The notes: generated by a model from the sequence alone, not told the origin. Shown: positions 1 through 11,442, counted from the first letter of the stretch. The stretch: DNA of 64,000 bases from Dreissena polymorpha (GCF_020536995.1 NC_068360.1:91182919-91246918), one strand, 5' to 3'. Translations and numbers: made by a program.

Positions 1-1001
1 CGCTTTATAATTTTCAGGTTTTAAAATCGTCAAAAGATGCATGAAATGGATATTTTAGAGCATGGTAAATGTTCAGTATTACTCTTTCCTCACAAATATC
101 ATAACTAAACTAAAATATGCGAATCTGAAACAACTTTTTTATGTCCCCGACTATAGTTGTGGGGGACATATTGTTTTTGCCCTGTCTGTTGGTCTGTTGG
201 TTTGTTTGCGCCAACTTTAACATTTGCAATAACTTTTGCAATATTGAAGATAGCAACTTGATATTTGGCATGCATATGTATCTCATGGAGCTGCACATTT
301 TGAGTGGTGAAAGGTCAAGGTCATCCTTCAAGGTCAAAGGTCAAATATATGGGTCAAAATCGCTCATTTAATGTACACTTTTGCAATATTTCAATATTCA
401 AGATAGCAACTTGATATTTGGCATGCTCATGGAGCTGCACATTTTGAGTGGTGAAAGGTCAAGGTCATCCTTCAAGGTCAAAGGTCAAATATATGGGTCA
501 AAATCGCTCATTTAATGTACACTTTTGCAATATTTCAATATTTAAGATAGCAACTTGATATTTGGCATGCATGTGTATCTCATGGAGCTGCACATTTTGA
601 GTGGTGAAAGGTCAAGGTCAAGGTCAGAGGTCAAATATATGTGGCCAAAATCGCTCATTTGATGAGTACTTTTGCAATATTGAAGATAGCAACTTGATAT
701 TTGGCATGCATGTGTATCTCATGGAGCTGCACATTTTGTGTGGTGAAAGGTCAAGGTCATCCTTCAAGGTCAAATATATGGGTCAAAATTGCTCATGTAA
801 TGTCACTTCTGCAATATTGAAGCTAGCAATTTTATATTGGACATGCATGTGTATCTCATGGAGCTGCACATTTTGAGTGGTGAAGGGTCAAGGTCAAGGT
901 CATCCTCCAAGGTCAAACGTCATATACGGGGACATAGTGTTTCACAAACACATCTTGTTTAAATTTTGTCAATTTACCAAAACGTGAAAAGGCCCCTTTA
1001 A
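1..1001 (-). mobile_element. TTAA-flanked tRNA-containing MITE/SINE-like element, partial copy split by another repeat
   Basis: Positions 1-141 and about 960-1001 match one end of the element seen complete at 38874-39380: the block with GTAAATGTTCAGTATTAC, then TTTACCAAAACGTGAAAAGG and the end CCCCTTTAA. Between them sits an unrelated repeat (142-960). The part with the tRNA-like core lies outside the window. The orientation is that of the 38874 copy, whose tRNA-like core is on the minus strand. Confidence 0.7.
142..960. repeat. Bivalve tandem-unit repeat inserted in the MITE/SINE copy
   Basis: It begins GTCCCCGACTATAG followed by GTGGGGGACATA and holds about five diverged units of roughly 150 bp, each with AGATAGCAACTTGATATT, CTCATGGAGCTGCACA and GGTCAAGGTCA. 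The end near 955 carries CACATCTTGTTT. The open frames here are by-products of the repeat, not genes. A related single-unit copy lies at 13236-13480. Confidence 0.75.
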
Positions 1002-1856
1002 TTAATGTGTATATGCAATATTCTTTTGAGGTGGACAGGCGCATATTTTCAGGACTTTTTGCTCCATTGATTTTCAGGGCATTTTTGCCCTTTTAACATT
1101 ATTTCCTTTACATGTTTGACAATAATGATCTGAATTGTATGACACTTTATATGCAGAATCCCTATTGGGTGGACATGCGTTTAATTTCAGATTGTTCTGC
1201 TCACATATAACAGACTGTCATTGTCCTTTTATTAATAGTATGACCCTTTTCAATGAATTTAAGATTTATGTGTTTGATCAAAGGAAAAAAATGATAAGAT
1301 TTTTAGACTTTTATTTATAGAAAATTGCATATGCAGTATTCTTACAGGGCGGATATACATGTACTCACATAGTCATGTTGTTCCACTCTATTTTATTGCC
1401 TCTATAATAACAAAGGGTTCCCACCCAATAAACACATACATTAGCTAAGTGCATCTTTGGGGAGAATCCTTAATTTTCACTGATATTCTTGTATTTCTGC
1501 TGATAAGTCTAATATTTTGGTTATTTTTACATTTTTGTTTATGTACATCATGAACAATCTTTTATAAATGGAGTAAGAATTTAACTACACTGTTATGCTG
1601 CCAATGTTCAATAGTTTATCTAGAACATCTTTTGTTTTTTTCCTTGTTCTTGTTCCCATTCTTGTGCTTCATGTCTTCTTTTGTCAGCTTGTTCTTGTCT
1701 TTTTTTTGTGCGCCTTTACTAGGGACAAAGGTATTTTCTCATAAAATTATAGCCTCAGGTACAAATTTAAAAGGCAAATTGCTCATGGTTTGCCACAAAT
1801 TTATATCCCTTAACATGGATGTATTATTTTCTGAACTCAGCTCTGTTCTTTTTCAG
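1002..1856 (+). other. Probable last intron of cactin (no other feature seen)
   Basis: AT-rich DNA with no recognisable coding signal. It ends in a pyrimidine-rich tract and the acceptor TTTTTCAG at 1849-1856, directly before the cactin terminal exon. The upstream exons are not seen in this window. Confidence 0.5.
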
Positions 1857-1982
1857 GACATTGCCTTTAAGGTTGTCAACAAAGAGTGGGAGCATTCGTA
1901 CAAACGCAGTTTCCGCTGTCAGTTTGCCAACAATATCATGCAGCTCTGGTTCCACTTCAAGAGAGAACGCTACAGGAGATAG
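1857..1982 (+). CDS. cactin: Cactin, terminal coding exon (C-terminal 41 residues)
   Basis: After a TTTTTCAG acceptor the frame reads DIAFKVVNKEWEHSY at its start and QLWFHFKRERYRR then TAG at its end. This matches the extreme C-terminus of cactin, which in animals ends in a very conserved block with IAFK, VN(R/K)EWE, FRCQF and QLWFHFKR.RYRR. Cactin is a nuclear spliceosome-associated protein, first found as a modulator of Rel/cactus signalling in flies. Only the last exon is present. The open frame extends upstream into a phenylalanine-rich stretch that is intron, since family similarity stops exactly at the acceptor. The family call rests on remembered consensus. Confidence 0.85.
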   Translation, partial: DIAFKVVNKEWEHSYKRSFRCQFANNIMQLWFHFKRERYRR

Positions 1983-2483
1983 CACCTGCATAGTTTTGGG
2001 AACAATTTGGGATCCAGCTTACTCACCATAGGAGTTAGCCTCTGTACATTTTTGAGGACTCATTTGTTCCCAGCTTGCTGCTGTATTACATTGGAACCAC
2101 ATCAGCTTTTATGACTGCAGGGCACCAGAGTGGGATTCTTGAACTTAACCCATGTTTACACTTCATGTTAGGCACCTGTACTGGCTGGGTACCAAACTCA
2201 CATATAAGTGACTTTGTTGACTCCTAACTCACTGGGAACCAGACTGGCAGAATAACCCTTACGGTTCCCTGCTTGATTGCATTACTGCGTCTGCTTTTGA
2301 TCCTACAATGGCTTGGCACAAAACTCATATTTAAGTGACTGTGTTTATTTCTGACTCACTGGGAACCATACTGACTAAATTGCCCTAACAGTTCCCAGCT
2401 TGATTGCATTACTGCATCTACATTGGCTCTTATAATCGCTGAGTACCAAACTCATGTTTTTGGGGCCATGTTTTTTCATGCAG
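1983..2483 (+). other. Cactin 3' UTR region with imperfect internal repeats
   Basis: Downstream of the cactin stop there is no further coding. Segments of about 130 bp recur imperfectly (CACTGGGAACCA, TTCCC(T/A)GCTTGATTGCATTACTGC, GTACCAAACTCA), suggesting local tandem duplication. I saw no clear AATAAA before the next repeat. Confidence 0.4.
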
Positions 2484-2696
2484 TTAACCCTTTAAGCGCT
2501 GGAACCGAATTTTGAAGGCCTTTGCAAACAGTTTGGATCCAGATGAGACGCCACAAAATGTGGCGTCTCATCTGGATCCAAACTGTTTGCTATTCTGATA
2601 GTAATCTTTGAAAAAAATCAAAGAAAATGCAAATTTTAGAAATTCAGCAGACGATATTTTAGCAGACGACAAATTTCCCAGCATGCAAAGGGTTAA
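2484..2696. mobile_element. TTAA-flanked MITE with long central hairpin
   Basis: Bounded by TTAACCCTTT at the left and AAAGGGTTAA at the right. The centre is a 27-bp inverted repeat (from CAGTTTGGATCCAGATGAG) around a 4-nt loop. A second copy at 27223-27552 has the same ends and a duplicated hairpin. TTAA flanks suggest a piggyBac- or Kolobok-type source. It carries no coding capacity. Confidence 0.8.
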
Positions 2697-3045
2697 GGTG
2701 GCTTACTCGCCCATGTAATGAGTGAAACAAATTATAGTAAAAGCAACAAGATGCATTGTGACGTATAAATATGCTTCACTCAACATATCACTTCGCAAGA
2801 ACATGACAATCGTTTCTCATTGAAAAATAATGCTATTGCAACTGCGATAAGTGCACCAAATAACCCATGGCCCCTCCTACCTGGTAAAGGTATCTTAATA
2901 GTAGGCAAAGACATTGCCAGTACCATGATGGGGTACCATATTCAAATTCTAAGTAATATTCTTAGTTTTCTGATGGGTACCATATTCATATTAAGTACCG
3001 TGACCATGTCAGCTTGCAGAGAACGGTGACATCGAGGATGTTATT

Positions 3046-3760
3046 AACCAGGTTTTCCGAAGGAAAAAACTGGTTATTAGATTGGCGAATGCGGGCGGGC
3101 GGGCTGGCTGGCTGGCTGGCGGGCTGGCTGGCGGGCTGGCGGGCTGGCGGAATAAGCTTGTCCGGGCCATAACTATGTCGTTCATTGTCAGATTTTAAAA
3201 TCATTTGGCACATTTGTTCACCATCATTGGACGGTGTGTCGCGCGAAATAATGACGTCGATATCTCCAAGGTCAAGGTCACACTTTGAGTTCAAAGGTCA
3301 AAAATGGCCATAAATGAGCTTGTCCGAGCCATAACTATGTCGTTCATCGTCAGATTTTAAAATCATTTGGCACATTTGTTCACCATCATTGGACGGTGTG
3401 TCGCGCGAAATAATTACGTCGATATCTCCAAGGTCAAGGTCACACTTTGAGTTCAAAGGTCAAAAATGGCCATAAATGAGCTTGTCCTGGCCATAACTAT
3501 GTCATTCATTGTGAGATTTTAAAATCATTTGGCACATTTGTTCACCATCATGGGACGGTGTGTCCCACGAAAGAATCACGTCAATATCTCCAATGTCAAG
3601 GTCGCCACGACTAAAAATAGATTTAAAAAAAAAAAAAAATTACAAAGGGGGTTAATTTTTTTTGGTCATTTCAAAAGTTCAGTTTGAGTTTTCTCCCTTT
3701 ATCAGATTTTTTTTTCACAATGAAAACCTGGTTTTGTGACAATTTTGTCCCTTGTTGTAG
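3046..3760 (+). mobile_element. Bivalve repeat with ~170-bp units, copy 1 (young)
   Basis: Begins AACCAGGTTTTCCGAAGG, followed by a GGCT/GGCGG-rich stretch, then three units of about 170 bp (GACAAGCTC, GGCCATAACTATGTCG, TTGGCACATTTGTTCACC, CAAGGTCAAGGTCACAC). It ends GAAAACCTGGTTTTGTGAC then AATTTTGTCCCTTG. The copy at 10765-11442 is almost identical but inverted; diverged copies lie at 17805-18240 and 33100-33895. Confidence 0.8.
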
Positions 3761-4349
3761 TTTTTATTTTCATGAATTACAATCATAATGCATTTTTATA
3801 TAACTTGATGGGGTCTTTATAAAAGAGTTGTGGATACTGTTATAAAGTGCCTTAACTAAGTAATAATTTGTTAATGTTCATAGTTTTACTTGTAGATGCA
3901 ACTTAACAAACAAGCCTCATTCTGCAAAAACTGAGCTTAATGCATGCACGATAAGACTTAGTGTTAACCCAGTTTTGTCTATGCAGTACGGGGTCCAAAC
4001 TTTCAGGCTAAACTGTACTAAAACGTACCCGGCCTTTAAAAAACCTGAGTTTTCTTTCCGCCTAAAATCCAATGTCATGTAACGCACTATGGAATACGAA
4101 AAAAAAATCTCTTTGAACAAAACCTGCCTCAACATTCTTTTTTGAGTATGAGTTTTGATAATATAAGAGACCATTTTACCAAATATTTACATAAATATAA
4201 ACATAATTTATTTGAAAAAAAATAGCCGGCCAATGAAGCGTTTTAGCATATTTCCCGTTCCAGGGATACATGTAAGTATGCTTAAGAGTACCACCTGGGG
4301 CACGTTTAAGTTAGTAGTACCCAAGCCGACAATGAACATTTGAGCGATT

Positions 4350-4510
4350 TTTCATTTAGAATAGACTTCCTATAAAGACATGATTCCAAAAAAGCAAAAA
4401 GCATCGTCCCTAATAAGCCTGTGCAGACTTAAAAGGCTAATCTGGGACGACACTTTGTGCACATGCATTAAGCCCTGTTTTCTCAGAACGCAGCTTAAAA
4501 AGAGGCTGGC
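4350..4510 (+). repeat. Dispersed repeat with AGGCTAATCTGGGA core
   Basis: Contains ATCGTCCCTAATAAGCCTGTGCAG, then AGGCTAATCTGGGACGAC, ACTTTGTGCACATGC and TTTTCTCAGAACGCAGCTTA. The same head, core and tail flank and form the 29-bp minisatellite at 47327-49489, so this is the unexpanded form of that sequence. Confidence 0.7.
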
Positions 4511-4559
4511 CGGCTGAAATTCTCCTGGTCAGGGCTCAAATAAGCTTTGACTTCTAGAG

Positions 4560-5157
4560 TGAAGTTGTTACGAAAATCTTGTTGCCAGTGGGTTTTTTAG
4601 TGGATGGTAATGCGTTTAGTACTTGATGTACCAACGATAATATATGAAAGACATGTAAACACTTATAGCTATCACAACTGAACAATGGCCACAAAATTAA
4701 CATGTGTTCAGATTATTCTGAATGTAGCGTACAAATACTGTGTCAGTGATATGTGTATAACAAAATATTTTAAGTTTATTGCAAGTGATTCTGTAAATGC
4801 ATGTGGGCAAATGCATACACATTGATAAAGTATACATGTATAATTAAAAATGAGACTCGGTTCAAGTGCTAGTTCAATGTATTTAATAGCTACTGGTCAG
4901 AATTGTTTTTTGTGTAATGGCCTGTTTGTGTACATGTATAAATAATATTTAAATGAAATAAATATCAATATGTTTAATTTGCACGTGTTCATGAAGTAAT
5001 TTTTCGTTAACGGTATATTTATTCTACACGAGTATATTGTTTCAATTATATACTTGTTGTGTATATACAAATGTGTATATCGAAAAAAAGTTTATTTTCT
5101 TTACGAGATACAAAAGATGCATCTTTTATGTTTGACACACAATAGGTAAATAATAAA
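4560..5157. other. No feature seen
   Basis: AT-rich sequence with no coding similarity, tandem repeat or RNA signal that I could support. Confidence 0.5.
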
Positions 5158-5267
5158 TTAAGAAACTGATAAGCGGTTAACTAAATAACCGTTGCCTTCC
5201 CTATTAATATATATATATAATATTTTATGGCAACGGTTATTTGGTTAACCGCTTATCCGTTTCTTAA
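5158..5267. repeat. 39-bp inverted repeat (hairpin) around an AT-rich loop
   Basis: Arms 5158-5196 and 5229-5267 are complementary at 37 of 39 positions (AAGCGGTTAACTAAATAACC against the mirrored arm) with a 32-nt TA-rich loop. It may be a small fold-back element or a structured RNA. No second copy was seen in the window. Confidence 0.8.
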
Positions 5268-6030
5268 GGAGGTTAACCGGTTACAAAAATAATATTCAGT
5301 TACTCTTGAACACAAATGGGTGTTTTCGTTAACTGTATGAAACTATTTAACATTAACGTATACAATCTTCAATAGGTAAACAACATTTCATTGTGTTGTT
5401 CCATTACCCACTTCATCAAAATAACATTGTTTAAAATGACATCAGCAACAATGATTGAAACTTGCCATGTGAACATACACCAGAACTAACAACACAAAAT
5501 TTAAGATTTATTATTATGCTAAATAAGAATATTCCATGTATATCCATGTATATTTTACAAATGTGTTCTGTGAAAGCTTGTGAAAATCTTGTGTATGTTA
5601 ACCACTAAATACTTTTTATATGTGTTTGGTTATGGCATGCCAGCATTTAAATGGCACTTGTGAAGTCTTCTAGCATAAATTATGTGATTAAATTGTAAAA
5701 TGAACGTATATAATATTTGACTTGAGCTAATTTATCACAAATCTATGCTTTTCAATATACTGAATTATTTTATTGGATTTGGTTGTTTTTTCTTTTCTTT
5801 TTCATTTAACAAACATTTAAAAAGTAATGTTTTTTGTGAGCTGTATCTTAACCAAGGCCACCATTTTAATATTAGTTATACGTCTTCAAAACAACCTATG
5901 TGGTTTGAAATTTCTGATCTTTTGTCTGTAATGACAACTAGAGCTTTGTCACAGACATGACGAATACCCCACATGCAGCATTGACACAGAATATTTTGCA
6001 TGTTGTCTTCACAAAAAACAGCGGACACCA
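5268..6030. other. No feature seen
   Basis: AT-rich sequence. The short open frames lack any recognised motif. Confidence 0.4.
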
Positions 6031-6390
6031 TGCTCAATGTTTAAAACGCACTAAGTGATCCCGTGACCTAGTTTTTGACCCGGTATGGCCCATGTTTGAA
6101 CTTGACCTACACATCATCTAGATACAACTTCTGACCAACTGTGGTGAAGATCGGATTAAAACTACTTGAATTAGAGAGCAGACACCATGCTGAATGTGTA
6201 AAACGTACTAAGTGACCCTGTGACCTAGTTTTTGACCCGACATGAGCCATTTTTGAACCTGACCTAAAAATCATCTAGATTCAACATCCGACCAAGTTTG
6301 ATGAAGATCGGATGAAAACAACTTGAATTAGAGAGCGGATACTTAATACGGACCGACAGACAGACGGACTCGTTTGTGAGGGTATAATAA
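6031..6390 (+). repeat. Bivalve repeat with two ~130-bp units
   Basis: Two units share GTGACCTAGTTTTTGACCC, ATCATCTAGAT, GACCAA(C/G)T and GAAGATCGGAT, followed by a GACCGACAGACAGACGGAC tail. This belongs to the same broad class of bivalve short-unit repeats as 8095-8787. Confidence 0.7.
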
Positions 6391-6808
6391 TATTTTACAT
6401 AGTTGTTTGGGTTTGTTTAATTGTTCTGAATAGACAAGTTTGTATGGTCCCCTAACCAACTGTATAGTGGAATAAAATGTTAAGAGTATATAACTTATCA
6501 TTTCTTATTAGTATCTTATTAGTTGCTTTAAGAATCTGTAAAAATAACACGATCAGCTGCCAGAGCATAATGAAATGATAAAGTTAATACAGTACTTAAT
6601 GGATATACTGGAAGATTGAAAATATGTGGCTGGGCTGTAATTGTAAGCCTCGGAAGCATCATGGTCGTAAAACCTCAAGGCTCATCATTCTGGCTGGCCA
6701 TGTAAGAGGTATGATCATTGAATTATTTCTAAGTTTATTATACCCCTACCTCTGATTCAAGAAAAGCAGGTGTCTGTTACTTGCACAATTGTGTACACTA
6801 GAATCTGT

Positions 6809-7321
6809 TTAAAGGGGCCTTTTCACAGACTTTGGCATGTTTTGAAGTTTGTCATTAAATGCTTTATATTGACAAATGTAAACATTGGATCGTAAAAGCT
6901 CCAGTAAAAAATCAAGAATACAATTTTAAAAAATAAATAAAAGTAACCCTCAGCAGGGCTCGAACCACTGACCCCTGGAATCCTGGAGTAAAAACACTAC
7001 CAATGAGACCACTCGGCCATCCTGCCAAGTATGTATGACAAATATACTTTATACTTTATATAAGCAATCTTCGTAGTTTCACAAAATATAACGACAACAA
7101 CAGAACTCTCCAAATGATTCAATCGTTTTGCGTTGCAACTCTTGATAATTTTCAGGTTTTTAAATCGTCAACAGATGCATATAATGGCTATATTAGAGCA
7201 TGGTAAATGTTCAGTATTACTGTTTCCTCACAAATATCATAACTAAAACAAAAATTTGCAAATCTGAAACAAGCTTTTTTCAACTTTGTCAATTTACCAA
7301 AACATGAAAAGGCCCCTTTAA
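6809..7321 (-). mobile_element. TTAA-flanked tRNA-containing MITE/SINE-like element, diverged complete copy
   Basis: Runs from TTAAAGGGGCCTTTTCAC to GTGAAAAGG-like sequence and CCCCTTTAA, the same ends as the copies at 10598-11792 and 38874-39380. The internal tRNA-like core near 6950-7025 is on the minus strand and diverged; GGCTCGAACCACTGACCC is the reverse of a B-box. Ends, length (513 bp) and order match the family. Confidence 0.75.
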
Positions 7322-7610
7322 CCAGTTTACATGGAAAAGTATGAGCAACTGACAGCCATAATATTAATGAAATACTGTAGAAACTGGCGAAAAAAAGCTA
7401 ATGAAACAGACAAGGGTTTGTATTACTGTATATGGTATTATCTGCTTGTAAAGTTGATTGATAAATAGCAGTTTCATTATTAATTATTTCAACCTGTTCT
7501 CAGTATGCATAGAACTGGTAATAATTTATACTACAGCTGAAATGGACGAAATGACCAGCAATCCAGCATTACTCAAAGACATATTCGAATGTTAGCTGAA
7601 AACAGCTTGT

Positions 7611-7683
7611 CACTTCCACTAGGATTTGAACCTAGATCTTCCACTGAAATAGTGGACATGTTACCCAGTTACACCATGGAAGT
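7611..7683 (-). tRNA. tRNA-like sequence with complete cloverleaf; positional anticodon TTT but nucleotide 33 is A
   Basis: The 73-nt minus-strand sequence folds as a full cloverleaf. The acceptor stem is ACTTCCA with TGGAAGT (7/7). The D stem is GTGT/ACAT with loop AACTGGGTA. The anticodon stem is TCCAC/GTGGA with loop TATTTCA. A 4-nt variable region follows, then T stem CTAGG/CCTAG with loop TTCAAAT. A-box TGGTGTAACTGG and B-box GGTTCAAATCC are present, and a TTTT run lies about 10 nt downstream, as in pol III genes. The usual T33 is A, so decoding is doubtful. It may be a tRNA-derived gene or the head of a SINE. Confidence 0.55.
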
Positions 7684-8094
7684 CAGACAGCTGAGTAACA
7701 GCTTATTAATTAAGAAGTACTCGTATCCCGCTCAACTCTCGTTAATTTACAAATGCCAGGCTTTGCAAAAAATGTTGACACGACAACCAAGAGGCTAAAA
7801 TGCTTTATCTGAGCACTGAAAATGTATTCATTAATGTTTTGAAAAGCTTTAACATAAAATTAAAAGGTTTGGAACAGCGCTGCAATAATTTCAACTAGTT
7901 ATACTTCTTAGCTTGTCCCTGGCCAATCAATTGGAATTCTAACCATTTAACTGAAAATTACAGTTTTGGACTTCAGAAGGATTTGTGGTCCAGTATGTTG
8001 GCATTCGGATGTCTAAGAAATATGCAATCAGGTGTCTTAATAATGAAAAGATGACTAGGAAAACCTTAAAATAACTTATTTAACAAGGGCTGTT

Positions 8095-8787
8095 TGTAAA
8101 ACATGCATGCCCCCCATATGGGCTGTAAGTTGTAGTGGCAGCCATTGTGTGAATACCTTTTTTGTCACTGTGACCTTGATCTAGTGACCTGAAAATCAAT
8201 AGGGGTCATCTGCGAGTCATGATTAATGTACCTAATGCTATGAAGTTTCATGATCCTAAGTTTAAGCGTTCTTGAGTTATCCGGAAACCATTTTACTGTG
8301 TCAAGTCACCGTGACCTTTGACCTAGTGACCTGAAAATCAATAAGGGTTATCTGCAAGTCAAGATCAATGTACCTATGAAGTTTCATGATCCTAGGCGTA
8401 AATGTTCTTGAGTTATCATCCGGGAACCATTTTTCTGTGTCGAGTCACCGTGACCTTTGACCTAGTGACCTGAAAATCAATAGGGGTCATCTGCTTGTCA
8501 TGATCAATATACCTATAAAGTTTCATGATCCTAGGCGTAAGCGTTCTTGAGTTATCATCCGGAAACCATTTTACTGGTTTGAGTCACCGTGACCTTTGAC
8601 CTAGTGACCAGAAAATCAATAGGGGTCACCTGCGAGTCAGGATCAATGTACCTATAAAGTTTCATGATCCTAGGCGTAAGTGTTCTTGAGTTATCATCCG
8701 GAAACCATTCGGTGGACGGACAGACCGACACGGACGGACCGACCGACAAAACAATATACCCCCTCTTCTTCGAAGGGGGGCATAAAA
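8095..8787 (+). repeat. Bivalve repeat with four ~140-bp units
   Basis: Four units share GTGACCTTTGACCTAGTGACC, AAAATCAATA(G/A)GGGT, TTTCATGATCCTAGGC and TTGAGTTATCATCCGG. The tail is GGACGGACAGACCGACACG, and the end forms a hairpin, CCCCCTCTTCTTCGAAGGGGG. Open frames here are by-products. Confidence 0.8.
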
Positions 8788-9183
8788 AGTGATGCAGTAA
8801 CAGTGCACCCTGTTCAGAGACACTATAAAATGCATGTAAAAAAGGAGCAAAATTCCAGCACTATTTCTATCATAATAATTATTATTAAGACATGACATCA
8901 ACAATGCCTTTGTTCATAAAATATGTACAATGTATTTGATAAGATAAAAGCTAAAATAAAATCAGTTTACACTAAATCTTGACACTATTTGGATTTACAC
9001 TTGTATGATTGGACTGATTTTACATTAAAATGGTTGTCAAGGTAGCAACTTGATGTACATGTAGTATTGGGCAGCTCCTTACAGGCAAAGTGATAAGTGA
9101 TCTTCTATGATGGAGTAAGCTGTAAGCTTGCAAAAAATAAGTGCTCAACACTTAAAATTGTGGGCATTTGAGTTACAGGGGTT

Positions 9184-9546
9184 TTACTGAGATAACATTG
9201 CCGGAAACAAGTCTATCAAGAAATAATAATGTGACTTGAGATACTCATCACAAGAAAAATTATCTATGTTCCCATCGTTTTGTACTAAAAGAAATGCTTT
9301 TTTATATAAGTTGTTGTTTTTGCGCACGTCTCCCACAAACCGATATAAGTCACAATATACTAAATATGTTCCTAATACAATCCATAGTAAAAGCAACAAC
9401 TTTAAGCAAAAATAAATGCACCACTTTTTCCACATAGAGACCCCCATAACCATACCTTTTCTTAAAGAGCATTCTAAGCTGAATCGATGTAAGCAATTAA
9501 GAAGATATGTTATGTTCAAACCAAGAAAGAGCTCAACAAAAATCAA
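9184..9546 (-). CDS. Unrecognised ORF with hydrophobic segment (tentative)
   Basis: An open frame of about 120 codons. An internal methionine begins MGVSMWKKWCIYFC, followed by a strongly hydrophobic stretch (LLLLLWIVLGTYLVY) and a hydrophilic part ending MLSQ. Basic residues before a single membrane segment would suit a type II anchor. No family is recognised, no neighbour supports it, and AT-rich DNA often yields such frames by chance. It could be a short first exon or nothing. Confidence 0.2.
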   Translation of the reverse strand: MIFVELFLGLNITYLLNCLHRFSLECSLRKGMVMGVSMWKKWCIYFCLKLLLLLWIVLGTYLVYCDLYRFVGDVRKNNNLYKKAFLLVQNDGNIDNFSCDEYLKSHYYFLIDLFPAMLSQ

Positions 9547-9984
9547 AATCGACTGTTTTGCACCTTTTTGTCAAGCTGTTTATTAGTGGAATGTAACCTT
9601 TTTCTGAGCAATTTTTTAACATTGTCCCCAACTATGTAATATTTCAGGAATTTAGTAATGAACGCCTATGCTTACCCTTTCGATATATCCAAATTATAAA
9701 TCCAGAACAACTGTCTTAACTGTATAAAAATGCCTCCAAGTAAAATATGATAATTTGAGAGAAAACAGTCCTACACAAGTTGATTATTGAGTATAATGTA
9801 ACATATAATCAAATTCTATATTTCCGGCTACAATTTTACATGAAACGTGAAATCTGGTTAGTTGCTAGGCAATAGGCTACCGACATTTGGCAGTTTGCTA
9901 TAAATAAAACAGTGTGACTTCAATTCTCTATGAAAAGTATCATAGTGTGATGTTCCATTTACAAGACACAATTCGAATTTTAAA

Positions 9985-10105
9985 GACACAGGTCATGCGA
10001 AAAAAGGTCTTATGCAATATGCTGGCAGTGCAGGTCCAGCATATTCTGACAACACTGTGCAGGCTGGGCTGGAACTGCGCTGGCAGCACATTGCATAAGA
10101 TCAAT
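9985..10105. repeat. Short fold-back repeat
   Basis: Ends are inverted copies of each other: GGTCTTATGCAATATGCTG at the left and CAGCACATTGCATAAGATC at the right. The centre is G/C-richer than its surroundings. It is likely a small MITE; no second copy was seen here. Confidence 0.6.
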
Positions 10106-10330
10106 TTTCACATGGGAGTTCCTACGTGCAAAAGAAATCCTCACTAAAAGCATATTAATTAAGTACATGAAAAACATCTTCAAAGAAATTACTAATATCC
10201 TATCCTGAAACGGGGCCTTCCGATTCCTATCATCACATTCGTTTTTTTAGGGTTCAATTCACAAATAATAAATTTACACATTTACATTTTGTCCATATCC
10301 TACTTGCTTTTCCACTCATCGATTTTCCAG

Positions 10331-10352
10331 GGGGGGGGGGGGGGGGGGGGGG
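10331..10352 (+). repeat. Poly-G run
   Basis: A run of about 22 G on the plus strand, unusual in this AT-rich context. Length is prone to sequencing or assembly error. Confidence 0.8.
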
Positions 10353-10764
10353 GTCCGCTGACCCCATTTGACCCCATGTGCGGATGCACATGATTGTATG
10401 ATTATTTAAATCCCTACTGTCTAAAAAACATAAAATTTTAATTGTATTTTACGGATTTTACTAAAATTTGATACGATAAAATAGCAGTGTTTTATGCTTC
10501 CCATAGCCGAGCTTGTATGATGTTTACATATATTTGTCCTCGACTAACAATGGATCGTCGTAGTCACGATCATAGATTGCAAGCAAATGGAGTTTTGTTA
10601 AAGGGATCTTTTCACGCTTTGGTAAATTGACAAAGTTGAAAAAAGCTGTTTCAGATTCGCAAATTTTCGTTTAAGTTATGATATTTGTGATGAAACAGTA
10701 ATACTGAACATTTACCATGGTCTAATATAGCCATTATATGCATCTTTTGACGATTTTAAAACCT

Positions 10765-11442
10765 AACAAGGGACAAAATTGTCACAAAACCAGGTTTTCA
10801 TTGTGAAAAAAAAATCTGATAAAGGGAGAAAACTCAAACTAAACTTTTGAAATGAACAAAAAAAATTAACCCCCTTTGTAATTTTTTTTTTTTTTAAATC
10901 TATTTTTAGTCGTGGCGACCTTGACATTGGAGATATTGACGTGATTCTTTCGTGGGACACACCGTCCCATGATGGTGAACAAATGTGCCAAATGATTTTA
11001 AAATCTCACAATGAATGACATAGTTATGGCCAGGACAAGCTCATTTATGGCCATTTTTGACCTTTGAACTCAAAGTGTGACCTTGACCTTGGAGATATCG
11101 ACGTAATTATTTCGCGCGACACACCGTCCAATGATGGTGAACAAATGTGCCAAATGATTTTAAAATCTGACGATGAACGACATAGTTATGGCTTGGACAA
11201 GCTCATTTATGGCCATTTTTGACCTTTGAACTCAAAGTGTGACCTTGACCTTGGAGATATCGACGTAATTATTTCGCGCGACACACCGTCCAATGATGGT
11301 GAACAAATGTGCCAAATGATTTTAAAATCTGACAATGAACGACATAGTTATGGCCCGGACAAGCTTATTCCGCCAGCCCGCCAGCCAGCCCGCCCGCATT
11401 CGCCAATCTAATAACCAGTTTTTTCCTTCGGAAAACCTGGTT
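10765..11442 (-). mobile_element. Bivalve repeat with ~170-bp units, copy 2, inserted in the MITE/SINE copy
   Basis: An inverted and nearly identical partner of 3046-3760 with slightly fewer GGCT/GGCGG repeats. Comparing the host sequence with the uninterrupted copy at 38874-39380 shows insertion at a TA that is now present on both sides, which suits a TA target duplication. The near identity of the two copies suggests recent movement or gene conversion. Confidence 0.8.

Noticed and set aside
1632-1856. Upstream extension of the cactin exon (Phe-rich N-terminal part of the open frame)
   Set aside because: Similarity to cactin stops exactly at a polypyrimidine tract and AG acceptor, so the extension is intron.
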